A model generated the notes under the pieces. The model ran no database searches. It had not been told where the DNA came from and saw nothing but the letters and a program-made list of their open reading frames with translations. This document shows positions 55,198 to 63,366 of a stretch of DNA of 64,000 nt, piece after piece. Origin of the DNA: Sphingomonas baiyangensis (lineage in GTDB: Bacteria > Pseudomonadota > Alphaproteobacteria > Sphingomonadales > Sphingomonadaceae). Numbering within the stretch: the stretch's first letter is position 1; the number at the start of each line of letters is the position of its first letter. The DNA lies in contig NZ_SWKR01000002.1 in NCBI RefSeq assembly GCF_005144715.1, forward strand, positions 620,001 to 684,000. The letters are read 5' to 3'. Position numbers and translations under genes: made by a program.

Positions 55198-56067
55198 TCA
55201 GCGCGTCGGCACCGGCGTCTCGCCCGAATAGTCGTAGAAGCCGCGCTTGGTCTTGCGGCCGAGCCAGCCGGCCTCGACATATTTGACGAGCAGCGGCGCG
55301 GGGCGGAACTTGGGATCGCCGGTGCCGTCGTGCAGCACGCGCGTGATCTCGAGACAGGTATCGAGGCCGATGAAATCGGCGAGCGTCAGCGGCCCCATCG
55401 GGTGATTGAGACCGAGGCGGCAGGCGGTGTCGATATCGGCGACAGTCGCCACGCCTTCACCGAGCGCGAAACAGGCCTCGTTGAGCATCGGCATCAGCAC
55501 GCGATTGACGATGAACCCCGGCGCGTCGTTGGCGTGGACGATCTCCTTGCCCAGCCGGCGGCCATAAGCGGTGACGGCATCGACCGTGACATCGGCAGTG
55601 GCGAGGCCACGAATGAGTTCGATCAGTCCCATCACCGGCACGGGATTGAAGAAATGCACGCCCATGAAACGCGCGGGATCATGCGCCGTCTGCGCCAGCC
55701 GCGTGATGGGGATCGACGAGGTGTTGGTCGCGAGGATGGCGCTGTCGGACAGATGCCGAGCGACGCTCTCGAAGATCGCGCGCTTGACCGTCTCGCGCTC
55801 GGTCGCGGCCTCGATCACCAGATCGGCAGGCGCGACGGCGGCGTGATCGCCGATGCAGGAGATACGATCGAGCGCGGCATCGCGATCGGCGGGCGCGATC
55901 TTCTCCTTCGTCACGAGCCGCTCGAGCGCCTTGGCGATGCCAGCCTTGCCCGCCTCGGCGCGCGCCAGATCGACATCGGCGAGCAGCACGCGATAGCCGG
56001 CCTGCGCCGATACCTGCGCGATGCCCGCGCCCATTTGCCCCGCGCCGATGACTCCGATGACGTCCAT
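55198..56067 (-). CDS. 3-hydroxybutyryl-CoA dehydrogenase
   Basis: NAD-dependent 3-hydroxyacyl-CoA dehydrogenase of 289 residues. The Rossmann loop is [22 protein letters not shown]; the catalytic His is in [21 protein letters not shown] with the partner Glu, and the C-terminal domain has [37 protein letters not shown] and [11 protein letters not shown]. Single-domain length matches Hbd/PaaH. Likely roles are butanoate metabolism or beta-oxidation; the thiolase at 26299-27459 could supply or use its substrates, but the two are not linked. It is transcribed leftwards, divergent from the DUF1176 gene. Confidence 0.94.
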   Translation of the reverse strand: MDVIGVIGAGQMGAGIAQVSAQAGYRVLLADVDLARAEAGKAGIAKALERLVTKEKIAPADRDAALDRISCIGDHAAVAPADLVIEAATERETVKRAIFESVARHLSDSAILATNTSSIPITRLAQTAHDPARFMGVHFFNPVPVMGLIELIRGLATADVTVDAVTAYGRRLGKEIVHANDAPGFIVNRVLMPMLNEACFALGEGVATVADIDTACRLGLNHPMGPLTLADFIGLDTCLEITRVLHDGTGDPKFRPAPLLVKYVEAGWLGRKTKRGFYDYSGETPVPTR

Positions 56068-56131
56068 GTTCTTCTCCCGATCGCTTGCGCGCCTGCTATC
56101 GCGTTGCGCGGTCGCGCGCTATGCCGGCGGC

Positions 56132-57217
56132 ATGAAACTGTTCGCGCCGCTGCTACTGACGCTCGCCGCCTGTTCGCCGGCGCCCGATGCGACGACCAAC
56201 CTTGCCGAGAAAGCGCCCGATACGACGCCCGGCAGCCCTCTGCCGTCGCAGGACGACGCAGCGACCGCCGCCGCCGCGCCGCGCATCGGCGAGCTACGCA
56301 CCTTTCGCGACTGGACGGTGGGTTGCGACAATATCGGCAACTGCAAGGCGGTAGCGCTGGCGCCCGAGGACGATGCAGGCAACTGGCCGGCGTTCCTGCC
56401 TTCGATCGAGCGCGATGCGGGCACGCCGGGGGCGATGCGGATCGCCTTTGCCGGCGAAAGCGAGATCGCCGCGCCTATCGTGCTGCGCATCGACGGCGCC
56501 GAAGTGGCGCGCGGCGGCACGCGCGAGGGGCAGTTCGAAGGCAGCGAGGCGCGCCGCATCGCCGAGGCGATGGCCAATGCGCAGGCCGCCGAGATCGAGA
56601 GCGCCGGGCAGCGCGCACAGGTATCGCTTGCGGGCGTGTCGGCAGCGCTGCGCTATATCGACGCGCAGCAGGGCCGCGCGGGGACCGGCGGCGCGATCGT
56701 GGCGAAGGGCGGGCGGATCGACAATGCCGCCGCCTCGCCGATGCCGGTCATCCGCGCGCTCGCGCCCTCGGGGACTGCGGAGACGCTCGACGCGGCGGCG
56801 ATCACGCGGCTGCAGGAGGAAGCGGGTTGCGAGATATTCGAAGGCGCGTACCAGCCCGATCCGCAATTCCACGCGCTGGGCGGGGGCGTGACGCTCGCGC
56901 TCGTGCCGTGCGGGGCAGGGGCTTATAACGCCATTCATGCCGCCTTCGTAATCGAGCGCGGCGCAACGCGCGCGGCACCGTTTGACGCGGTGCCCAACGG
57001 CTTCGGCGAAGATGGCGCGCCGACGCTCATCAACGCCGGCTTCGAGGATGGCGAGCTCGCCGCCTTCGCCAAAGGCCGCGGGCTGGGCGATTGCGGCGTC
57101 ATCCAGCGCTATGTGTGGGACGGCACGCGGTTCCGCATCGTCGAGCAGTCCGAAATGGGCGAGTGTCGCGGCAGCACCGACTATATCACGACGTACCGCG
57201 CCCGCATCGAACGCTAG
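56132..57217 (+). CDS. DUF1176 domain lipoprotein
   Basis: A 361-residue predicted lipoprotein of unknown function. Signal MKLFAPLLLTLAAC with lipobox LAAC, a linker rich in Thr/Pro/Ala, then the DUF1176 domain from about residue 50 (RTFRDWTVGCDNIGNCKAVAL). The C-terminal half has YQPDPQFHALGGGVTLALVPCGAGAYN and CGVIQRYVWDGTRFRIVEQSEMGECRG, with paired cysteines suggesting disulfides. ATG 56132 follows GGCGG. Its TAG stop (57215-57217) is inside the terminal CTAGG of the palindromic element. Confidence 0.85.
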   Translation: MKLFAPLLLTLAACSPAPDATTNLAEKAPDTTPGSPLPSQDDAATAAAAPRIGELRTFRDWTVGCDNIGNCKAVALAPEDDAGNWPAFLPSIERDAGTPGAMRIAFAGESEIAAPIVLRIDGAEVARGGTREGQFEGSEARRIAEAMANAQAAEIESAGQRAQVSLAGVSAALRYIDAQQGRAGTGGAIVAKGGRIDNAAASPMPVIRALAPSGTAETLDAAAITRLQEEAGCEIFEGAYQPDPQFHALGGGVTLALVPCGAGAYNAIHAAFVIERGATRAAPFDAVPNGFGEDGAPTLINAGFEDGELAAFAKGRGLGDCGVIQRYVWDGTRFRIVEQSEMGECRGSTDYITTYRARIER

Positions 57218-57353
57218 GGGCTGTTTAAGCAAAGCTGAAACAGCGCGGCACCGGCCCGCTCCCCCACCCGGCCACCCATGAGGATAGCCTGGCTGGGTGG
57301 CCGGGTGGGGGAGCGGGCCGGTACCGCTTCAGCGTGGCTAAAAAGCAGCCTAG
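57214..57353. repeat. Palindromic intergenic element (140 bp) between convergent genes
   Basis: A perfect 28-bp inverted repeat (57251-57278 and 57294-57321) around a 15-base centre. The arms continue outwards imperfectly to CTAGG at each end (GCTGAA..GCGG..ACCGG visible in both, one five-base insertion in the left arm). The end CTAGG units carry the TAG stop of the DUF1176 gene on the plus strand and the TAG stop of egtD on the minus strand. It may serve as a bidirectional terminator. It looks like a MITE- or REP-like element and is not the same family as the one at 46049-46190. Confidence 0.8.
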
Positions 57354-58327
57354 GGGGCGGCGGGCCGCGACTGCGCTTCGGCGAGGATGAGCGCGAACCA
57401 GTCGTCGGGATCGGTCCATTCAGCGATCGGCGTCCAGCCGCCCGCGCGCAGCAGCACGCGAGCATCGCGCGGCCCGTATTTGTGGCTGTTCTCGGTATGG
57501 ATCGTCTCGCCGGCACGCATCGCGAAATCGCGGCCATCGACTCCGAACGCGACGTCGCGCTGGGCTTCCAGATGCATCTCGATGCGCGCGGCCGCGTCAT
57601 TCCAGATCGCGCGGTGCGCGAACGCCTCGACGGGGATGGTGCCCGCCAGCTCGCGATTGATGCGCTCAAGCAGATTGAGGTTGAATGCGGCGGTGACGCC
57701 GGCGGCATCGTCATAGGCAGGCACGAGCACCGCTTCGTCCTTGATGCGATCGATGCCGATCAAGAGCATCGCGCCTTCGCCGAGCGACTCGCGCATCGTG
57801 CGCAGCAAATCGGTCGCGGCGAGCGGCGTCAGGTTGCCGACGGTCGATCCGGGGAAGAAGCCGAGCTTGGGCGCTCCCGCCACGGCATCGGGCAGGGGCA
57901 CGGGCCGCATGAAATTGGCCTCGACGGGATGGATCGCAAGGTCGGGAAAATCGTCGACCAGAGCTGCCGCCGAATGCCGCAGGAATTCGCCCGAAATGTC
58001 GATCGGCACATAGGCGGCGGGTGCGATGCTGCGCAGCAGGCGCGGCGTCTTCATCGAAGAGCCCGAGCCGAACTCGATGACCGCACGCCCGGTGCCGACC
58101 GCCGCCCCGATTTGCTCGCCCGCCATATCGAGCAGCGAGACTTCGGTGCGGGTGGGATAATATTCGGGAAGATCGGTGATCGCCTCGAACAGCTCGGAGC
58201 CGCGACGATCGTAGAACCAGCGCGCGGGGATCGCGCGAGGCCGCGTCGCCAGACCGGCCAGCACGTCCGCACGGAACTCGGGGTCGGCCAGGCTGACCTC
58301 GCCATCCTCGACTTCGGGCTTGAGCAT
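57350..58327 (-). CDS. egtD: L-histidine N-alpha-methyltransferase (ergothioneine biosynthesis)
   Basis: SAM-dependent trimethylation of histidine to hercynine, the first ergothioneine step. The 325-residue product has the EgtD N-terminus (FRADVLAGLATRPRAIPARWFYDRRGSELFEAITDLPEYYPTRTE), the SAM loop VIEFGSGSSMKTPRLLR, YVPIDISGEFLR and FFPGSTVGNLTP. The histidine-binding segment YDDAAGVTAAFNLNLLERINREL is also present. ATG 58327 shares one base with the egtB stop, so both are co-translated. It uses SAM and produces SAH for AhcY. Confidence 0.95.
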   Translation of the reverse strand: MLKPEVEDGEVSLADPEFRADVLAGLATRPRAIPARWFYDRRGSELFEAITDLPEYYPTRTEVSLLDMAGEQIGAAVGTGRAVIEFGSGSSMKTPRLLRSIAPAAYVPIDISGEFLRHSAAALVDDFPDLAIHPVEANFMRPVPLPDAVAGAPKLGFFPGSTVGNLTPLAATDLLRTMRESLGEGAMLLIGIDRIKDEAVLVPAYDDAAGVTAAFNLNLLERINRELAGTIPVEAFAHRAIWNDAAARIEMHLEAQRDVAFGVDGRDFAMRAGETIHTENSHKYGPRDARVLLRAGGWTPIAEWTDPDDWFALILAEAQSRPAAP

Positions 58328-59580
58328 CAGACGTCCTTTGCGAGCCGCACGCCGGTGAACTGCCAGCGCTGGTGCGGGTAGAAGAAGTTGCGATAGCTGG
58401 CGCGCACATGGCCGCGCGGCGTGGCGCACGAGCCGCCGCGCAGCACGAACTGCCCGCTCATGAACTTGCCGTTATATTCGCCGACCGCGCCTTCGGCGGC
58501 GCGGAAGCCCGGATGCGGGCGATAGGCGCTGCCCGTCCATTCCCACACATCGCCGAAAAAGGCGGGGCCGCCGGTCGAGGGTCGCGGCTCGACCGGACCG
58601 GCAGCGTCGAGGAAGTTGCCGGCGGCCGGATCATGCGCGGCGGCGGCGCATTCCCATTCGCTTTCGGTCGGCAGCCGCGCGCCTGCCCAGCTGGCATAGG
58701 CGTCGGCCTCGTAGAAGCTGACATGCGTGACGGGAGCGGCGGGATCGATCGCGCGGCGCCCGTCGAGCCCGAAGCGCGTCCACCCCGCCTCGCCGCGCTG
58801 CCAGTAGAGTGGGGCTTCGATCGCTTCGGCCTTCACCCAGGCCCAGCCATCGGCGAGCCAGTGGCGCGGATCGGTATAGCCGCCATCGGCGATGAACTGC
58901 ATCCACTCGCCATTGGTCACGGTGCGATCGGCGATCGCGTGCGGATGGAGCAGCGCCGCGTGGCGTGGCGACTCGCAGTCGAAAGCAAATCCGTCGCCCT
59001 CATGGCCGATCTCGCAGACCTCCGCCGTGCCTTCGATCCACGCGACGGGGCCGGGCATCGGCACAGGCATCTTGCGCGCGCCGGGCCATATCGCGGGTTC
59101 GACCGGATTCTGCGCGAACAGGTGCAGGATGTCGGTAAGCAGTAGCTCCTGATGCTGCTGCTCGTGATGGCAGCCCAGTTCGATCAGCGCGCGCGCATCG
59201 CGCGGCAGGTCGTCGAAGGCGTCGTCCACGGCGGCGTCGACATACGCGCGATAGGCCAGCACCTCCTCGAGTGAGGGGCGCGTAATCATCCCGCGCCGGT
59301 CACGCGCATGCCGCGCGCCCTCGGCTTCGTAATAGCTGTTGAACAGAAAGGGGAAGCGCTCGTCGTGCAGCGTGTAGCCGGGCACATTGTCGCGCAGCAC
59401 GAACGTCTCGAAGAACCAGCTGGTATGCGCCAGATGCCATTTGGCGGGCGACGCATCGGGCATCGATTGAACGGTCGCGTCGGCATCGCCGAGCGGCGCG
59501 ACGAGCGCGACGCTCAGATCGCGCACCTGATGGAAATGAAGCAGCGCGGGCGTGCTGCTTGATATCGGATTGGGCCGCAT
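58327..59580 (-). CDS. egtB: Ergothioneine biosynthesis protein EgtB
   Basis: Non-haem iron sulfoxide synthase of 417 residues that links hercynine to a thiol with O2. The DinB-like N-terminal domain carries the iron ligands: KWHLAHTSWFFETFV and ELGCHHEQQHQELLLTDILH. The C-terminal formylglycine-generating-enzyme-like domain has VTNGEWMQFIADGGY, THVSFYEADAYASWAGARLPTESEWE, FFGDVWEWTGSAYRPHPGF and QFVLRGGSCATPRGHVRASYRNFFYPHQRWQFTGVRLA. First gene of a two-gene operon with egtD. No egtA, egtC or egtE homologue is visible, so thiol donor and C-S lyase must be encoded elsewhere. Confidence 0.95.
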   Translation of the reverse strand: MRPNPISSSTPALLHFHQVRDLSVALVAPLGDADATVQSMPDASPAKWHLAHTSWFFETFVLRDNVPGYTLHDERFPFLFNSYYEAEGARHARDRRGMITRPSLEEVLAYRAYVDAAVDDAFDDLPRDARALIELGCHHEQQHQELLLTDILHLFAQNPVEPAIWPGARKMPVPMPGPVAWIEGTAEVCEIGHEGDGFAFDCESPRHAALLHPHAIADRTVTNGEWMQFIADGGYTDPRHWLADGWAWVKAEAIEAPLYWQRGEAGWTRFGLDGRRAIDPAAPVTHVSFYEADAYASWAGARLPTESEWECAAAAHDPAAGNFLDAAGPVEPRPSTGGPAFFGDVWEWTGSAYRPHPGFRAAEGAVGEYNGKFMSGQFVLRGGSCATPRGHVRASYRNFFYPHQRWQFTGVRLAKDV

Positions 59581-59631
59581 GTCGTCTCTCCACTCGCCGA
59601 TGGCAGAACGCCACGCGCGCCCGATCGAAGA

Positions 59632-60243
59632 TCAGCGCGATGCCCCCGGTTTCCACAGAACGTCGCCCGGCCCGTTTTTGTTCACATATCGAGCAAGAAT
59701 AAAAAGCAGGTCAGACAGGCGGTTGATATAGGTTAGCGCGGCGGGATTGAGCGTGTTGCCGGCACCGGCCGAAACCATCGCCCGCTCGGCGCGTCGGACG
59801 ATCGCGCGCGCAAGGTGCATCGACGCCGCTACGGGCGATCCGCCGGGGAGAATGAAGCTCGACAGCGGCTCGAGTTCGCCATTCAACCGATCGATATCGG
59901 CTTCGAGCGCCGCGACTTGATGCGGGGTGACGCGCAACGCAGCGTCGGGATGAGCGTCGGGGTTCCAGGGTGTGGCGAGATCGGCACCGAGATCGAACAT
60001 CTCGTTCTGGATGCGGCCGAGCATTACGCCGATCGCGGCATCGTCGATGCCGGCGAGCGCCACGCCGATCGCCGAATTGGCCTCGTCAACGTCGCCGATC
60101 GCGGCGATCAGCGGATCGGCTTTCGAAACGCGCGAACCGTCGACCAGGCCGGTCGTGCCGGTATCGCCGGTGCGCGTGTAGATGCGGTTGAGCTTGACCA
60201 GCGGCTCAGCCCCGCCCGGCAGCGAGCATGATGACGACGGCAA
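59632..60243 (-). CDS. Cob(I)alamin adenosyltransferase, PduO type
   Basis: Transfers adenosyl from ATP to cob(I)alamin to form coenzyme B12. The protein has the PduO signature VKLNRIYTRTGDTGTTGLVDGSRVSK, GDVDEANSAIGVA, QNEMFDLGADLATP, FILPGGSPVAASMHLARAIVRRAER and YINRLSDLLFILARYVN. Start is uncertain. TTG at 60243 (203 residues) overlaps the upstream gene by 38 bases. The family usually starts MVKLNRIYTR, which would need CTG at 60201, five bases after the upstream stop and behind GGGCGGGG. Co-transcribed with the small membrane protein. Confidence 0.9.
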   Translation of the reverse strand: MPSSSCSLPGGAEPLVKLNRIYTRTGDTGTTGLVDGSRVSKADPLIAAIGDVDEANSAIGVALAGIDDAAIGVMLGRIQNEMFDLGADLATPWNPDAHPDAALRVTPHQVAALEADIDRLNGELEPLSSFILPGGSPVAASMHLARAIVRRAERAMVSAGAGNTLNPAALTYINRLSDLLFILARYVNKNGPGDVLWKPGASR

Positions 60244-60433
60244 TCAGCACCGCGATCGCCTGGAAGAAGATGCGCGCCTGCATCATCTTGTTCGATTTGA
60301 CCGCAGCCGCGCTGGCACCGTCGCCTTTGAGATCGGCTTCGGTGACCTTGATGAAGGTGACGATGCCGCGAATCAGCGCCACCAGCGTGGCGATCATGGC
60401 GGCGACGAGCAGGATGACCAGGAATGTCGTCAT
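60206..60433 (-). CDS. Twin-transmembrane HIG1-domain protein
   Basis: A 75-residue inner-membrane protein with two hydrophobic helices (FLVILLVAAMIATLVALIRGIVTFI and FQAIAVLIAVVIMLAAG) joined by a loop containing KSNKMMQARIFFQAIAV. This is the HIG1/QIL-type loop with the MxxRxxxQ pattern seen in proteins that associate with respiratory complexes. The role here is not known. It begins nine bases after the gluQ stop region on the same strand and is followed by the adenosyltransferase gene. Confidence 0.85.
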   Translation of the reverse strand: MTTFLVILLVAAMIATLVALIRGIVTFIKVTEADLKGDGASAAAVKSNKMMQARIFFQAIAVLIAVVIMLAAGRG

Positions 60434-60442
60434 GCGCTCAAT

Positions 60443-61288
60443 CTAGGCGCTTGCCCGCGCAAAACCAAGCGGCAGCGCACCCGACCTTAGGGCGGTAGCG
60501 AGTGCGACGCCGTCTTCGCCTGCCAAGCGCATGTCGGCGAGCGCCGGCGCGCCGTGCCGCTTGGCGAGGCGCGTGCCGTCGGCGCCGAGCAGCAGCGCGT
60601 GGTGATGGTAGCGCGGCGTCGGCAGGCCGAGCAGCGCCTGCAACAGCCGATGCACGTGCGTGGCGGCGAACAGGTCGGCCCCGCGCACGATATCGGTCAC
60701 GCGCTGCGCGGCATCATCGACGGTGACGGCGAGGTGATAGCTGGCGGGCGCATCCTTGCGTGCGAGCACCACGTCGCCGAGCGAAAGCGGGTCGGCGGCG
60801 ATGCTGCCGGCGGTGGCGTCATGCCATGCGAGCGGCCCGGTACGCCGCACGGCCGCGGCCATGTCGATCCGCCAGGCATGCGGCTGCGCGGGATCGCCAG
60901 CGCGACCGCGACAGGTGCCGGGATACAGCGCGCCCTCGGGTCCGTGCGGCGCCGATGCGCTGGCGGCGATATCGGCGCGCGTGCACCAGCAGCGATAGAC
61001 GAGGCCCGCGGCGCGCAGCCGGTCGAGCGCGGCCTCGTACAGCGGCAGGCGCTGCGACTGGAAGACGACGGGGCCGTCCCATTCGAGGCCGAGCCAGCGC
61101 AGATCATCGAGGATCGTCGCGACATGTTCGGGCCGGCTGCGCGTCCCGTCGATATCCTCGATGCGCAGCAGGAAACGCCCGCCAGCCGCCCGCGCGAGAT
61201 CGTGCGCAAGGATCGCCGACATGGCATGGCCGGCGTGCAGACGACCAGTGGGGCTGGGGGCGAAGCGCGTGGTAGGGGCCATCGCCAT
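60443..61288 (-). CDS. gluQ: Glutamyl-Q tRNA(Asp) synthetase
   Basis: A truncated glutamyl-tRNA synthetase paralogue (281 residues) lacking the anticodon-binding domain; it charges glutamate onto queuosine in tRNA(Asp). It has RFAPSPTGRLHAGHAMSAIL (HIGH-type motif), FLLRIEDIDGTRSRPEHVATILDDL, a zinc-type cysteine set (CWCTR ... YPGTC), SYHLAVTVDDAAQRVTDIVRGADL and GTRLAKRHGAP (KMSKS-like). ATG 61288 is preferred; a GTG at 61324 is in frame. It is divergent from the HNH gene. Confidence 0.92.
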   Translation of the reverse strand: MAMAPTTRFAPSPTGRLHAGHAMSAILAHDLARAAGGRFLLRIEDIDGTRSRPEHVATILDDLRWLGLEWDGPVVFQSQRLPLYEAALDRLRAAGLVYRCWCTRADIAASASAPHGPEGALYPGTCRGRAGDPAQPHAWRIDMAAAVRRTGPLAWHDATAGSIAADPLSLGDVVLARKDAPASYHLAVTVDDAAQRVTDIVRGADLFAATHVHRLLQALLGLPTPRYHHHALLLGADGTRLAKRHGAPALADMRLAGEDGVALATALRSGALPLGFARASA

Positions 61289-61391
61289 GCTTGACCCGGC
61301 CTTCGCGCCCATGCTGTCATTCACCGGTTGTCATTCGGATGTCATCGTCCTTGGCGAGAGGCAGGCAGGTGAACGGGGAGCTGCGAGCTGC

Positions 61392-61958
61392 ATGTACCAT
61401 CCCGATCTGATCCGGCACCCCGATAGTTGCCCGGCGCTGGTATTGAACGCCGACTTCAAGCCGTTGAGCTATTATCCGCTGAGCGTGTGGCCGTGGCAGA
61501 CGGCGATCAAGGCGGTGTTTCTCGATCGGGTGAACATCGTTTCGCATTATGAGCGCGAGATCTGCAGCCCGAGCGCGCGAATCAAGCTGCCTTCGGTCAT
61601 CGCGCTCAGGCAATATGTGCGGCCTTCGCAATTCCCGGCGTTCACGCGTTTCAACCTGTTCCTGCGCGACCGCTTCACCTGCCAATATTGCGGATCGCCG
61701 AGCGACCTGACGTTCGATCATGTGATTCCGCGCGCGCAGGGCGGGCGGACGACGTGGGAAAATGTGTGCACTGCGTGCGCACCCTGCAACCTGAAGAAGG
61801 GCGGGCGGACGCCGCGCGAGGCGGGCATGCCGCTATACGTGCAGCCGATCCGGCCGACGAGCTGGCATCTGCAGGAGAATGGCCGGCGCTTTCCGCCCAA
61901 CTACCTGCACGAGACGTGGCACGACTGGCTCTATTGGGACGTCGAGCTCGAAGCCTGA
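61392..61958 (+). CDS. HNH endonuclease family protein
   Basis: A 188-residue HNH-domain protein. The N-terminal half (ALVLNADFKPLSYYPLSVWPWQTAIKAVFLDRVNIVSHYE) is the conserved region of a widespread alphaproteobacterial group. The HNH core is RFTCQYCGSPSDLTFDHVIPRAQGGRTTWENVCTACAPCNLKKGGRTPREAG, with two CxxC zinc pairs and the DHV catalytic motif. It is a housekeeping-type HNH gene and not next to any defence or restriction partner. The start is the first ATG after a weak GGGGAG. Confidence 0.9.
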   Translation: MYHPDLIRHPDSCPALVLNADFKPLSYYPLSVWPWQTAIKAVFLDRVNIVSHYEREICSPSARIKLPSVIALRQYVRPSQFPAFTRFNLFLRDRFTCQYCGSPSDLTFDHVIPRAQGGRTTWENVCTACAPCNLKKGGRTPREAGMPLYVQPIRPTSWHLQENGRRFPPNYLHETWHDWLYWDVELEA

Positions 61959-62043
61959 CGCGCTTTGGCGCTGCTGATCCGGAAGTGCAGGCGCGGCGGC
62001 TGGCGCACGGGCAACGCGCATCGCACTCCCGGAAACCCGGATA

Positions 62044-62340
62044 TCAGGCGGCGCGCGCCTGCGTGGTCGAAAGCCAGGCGCGTGCGGCCTTTTGCGCTTC
62101 GGCGATCTCGCGTGCGGTCATGTCCTCGGCGATGTCGGCGCGGCACTGCTGCGCGTCGCGACGGCCGGTCATCGCGGCGATGTTGAACCATTTGTGCGCT
62201 TCGATCAGGTCGACCGACATGCCCTCGGCCCCGCTCGAGAACACCATGCCGAGATCATATGCGGCATTGGCATCGCCGCGCACGGCATCCATCAATCGGC
62301 TCTCGACGAGGAAACGCGCGCTTTTCAGACTGCTTCCCAT
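62044..62340 (-). CDS. Sel1-like repeat protein
   Basis: A 98-residue cytoplasmic protein with one and a half Sel1/TPR-like repeats: ANAAYDLGMVFSSGAEGMSVDLIEAHKWFNIAAMTGRRDAQQCRADIAEDM. The C-terminus is helical (AREIAEAQKAARAWL). This mini-protein is commonly found near panC in sphingomonads; it probably mediates protein binding. It starts 75 bases after the panC end on the same strand. A GGTTAA/TTAACC inverted repeat at 62404-62420 lies upstream. Confidence 0.85.
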   Translation of the reverse strand: MGSSLKSARFLVESRLMDAVRGDANAAYDLGMVFSSGAEGMSVDLIEAHKWFNIAAMTGRRDAQQCRADIAEDMTAREIAEAQKAARAWLSTTQARAA

Positions 62341-62403
62341 GAAACCAAACCCCCATTTGCCCTTTTGGCATGACTGGGTTCTGCCGGCTTGGTTTCAACA
62401 AAT

Positions 62404-62420
62404 GGTTAACGCGATTAACC
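62404..62420. promoter_or_regulatory. GGTTAA/TTAACC inverted repeat upstream of the Sel1-like gene
   Basis: GGTTAACGCGATTAACC: six-base arms around a five-base centre, 64 to 80 bases upstream of the Sel1-like start and reaching into the 3' end of panC. It resembles a CtrA half-site pair, but the spacing (N5) is not the TTAA-N7-TTAA of CtrA, so the assignment is open. Confidence 0.25.
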
Positions 62421-63263
62421 CTGTTGGTCGGGTGCTACCGCGACATTGTCGATCAGCCGCGTCTGCCCGATTCGTGCGGCTGCGAGCAGGCGGCGCGGGC
62501 GGCCGGGCAGCGGATCGCCCAGCGTCTCGGCATCGACCAGCGCGACATAGTCGACGCTGAAGCCGGCGTTGGCTAGCGCCTCGCGCGCGGTGGCCAGCGC
62601 TTCCTCGACAGTTATGCCCGATTCGATGCTGCGCGTGGCGACGCCCAGCGCGCGCGGCAGGGCGACCGCCGCGGCGCGTTCGGCAGGGTTGAGATAGATG
62701 TTGCGCGACGACAGTGCGAGGCCATCGTCGTCGCGCTGTGTCGGCACGCTAACAATCTCGATCGCAAGATCGAGATCGGTGACGAGTCGGCGGATGACGG
62801 CGAGCTGCTGGAAATCCTTCTCGCCGAACAGCGCGACGTGCGGTCGCACCTGGCCGAACAGCTTGGTGACGACGGTGGCTACGCCATCGAAATGCCCCGG
62901 CCGCGCCGCACCGTCGAACCGTTCGCTTACTCCCGATACCGAGATCACGCTGGCGAACCCCGGCGGATACATCGCCTCGGGCGAGGGCAGCCAGAGAATG
63001 TCGACACCCGCGTCGGCGAGCATCCGCGAATCGGCCTGCTCGCGCCGCGGATAGCGCGCCAGATCCTCGCCCGCGCCGAACTGCATGGGATTGACGAAGA
63101 TCGACACGACGACGCGGTCGGCATGGCGGCGTGCCGCCTCGACCAGCGCCATGTGCCCGTCGTGCAGCGCGCCCATCGTCGGCACAAGCGCAACGCGCTC
63201 TCCCGCTGCCGTGAACGTGCCGATGGCAGCACGCAGCGATGCGATGTCCCGGATGGTTTGCAC
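62415..63263 (-). CDS. panC: Pantothenate synthetase
   Basis: Ligates pantoate and beta-alanine using ATP to make pantothenate, the CoA precursor. The 282-residue product has VPTMGALHDGHMALVEAARRHADRVVVSIFVNPMQFGAGEDLARYPR, PGHFDGVATVVTKLFGQVRPHVALFGEKDFQQLAVIRRL and GLALSSRNIYLNPAERA, all class landmarks. The start is GTG at 63263 (MQTIRDIASL-type N-terminus) after AAGG; an alternative GTG is at 63272. No panB or panD is adjacent. It is divergent from mipZ. Confidence 0.95.
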   Translation of the reverse strand: MQTIRDIASLRAAIGTFTAAGERVALVPTMGALHDGHMALVEAARRHADRVVVSIFVNPMQFGAGEDLARYPRREQADSRMLADAGVDILWLPSPEAMYPPGFASVISVSGVSERFDGAARPGHFDGVATVVTKLFGQVRPHVALFGEKDFQQLAVIRRLVTDLDLAIEIVSVPTQRDDDGLALSSRNIYLNPAERAAAVALPRALGVATRSIESGITVEEALATAREALANAGFSVDYVALVDAETLGDPLPGRPRRLLAAARIGQTRLIDNVAVAPDQQG

Positions 63264-63366
63264 GACGAACACCTTGATAGACGGGCCGCTGCGGCGATAC
63301 AGACCGGCATGGCGGGGGCGCTCCTATGAGCGCGCTGCTCCGCGTTCGACAAGGGAAAAGCGCATC

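Noticed and set aside
61392..61958. HNH gene as part of a restriction or defence island
   Set aside because: Neighbours are gluQ, a Sel1-like gene and panC; no methyltransferase, helicase or integrase is near, and this HNH group is a common chromosomal gene.
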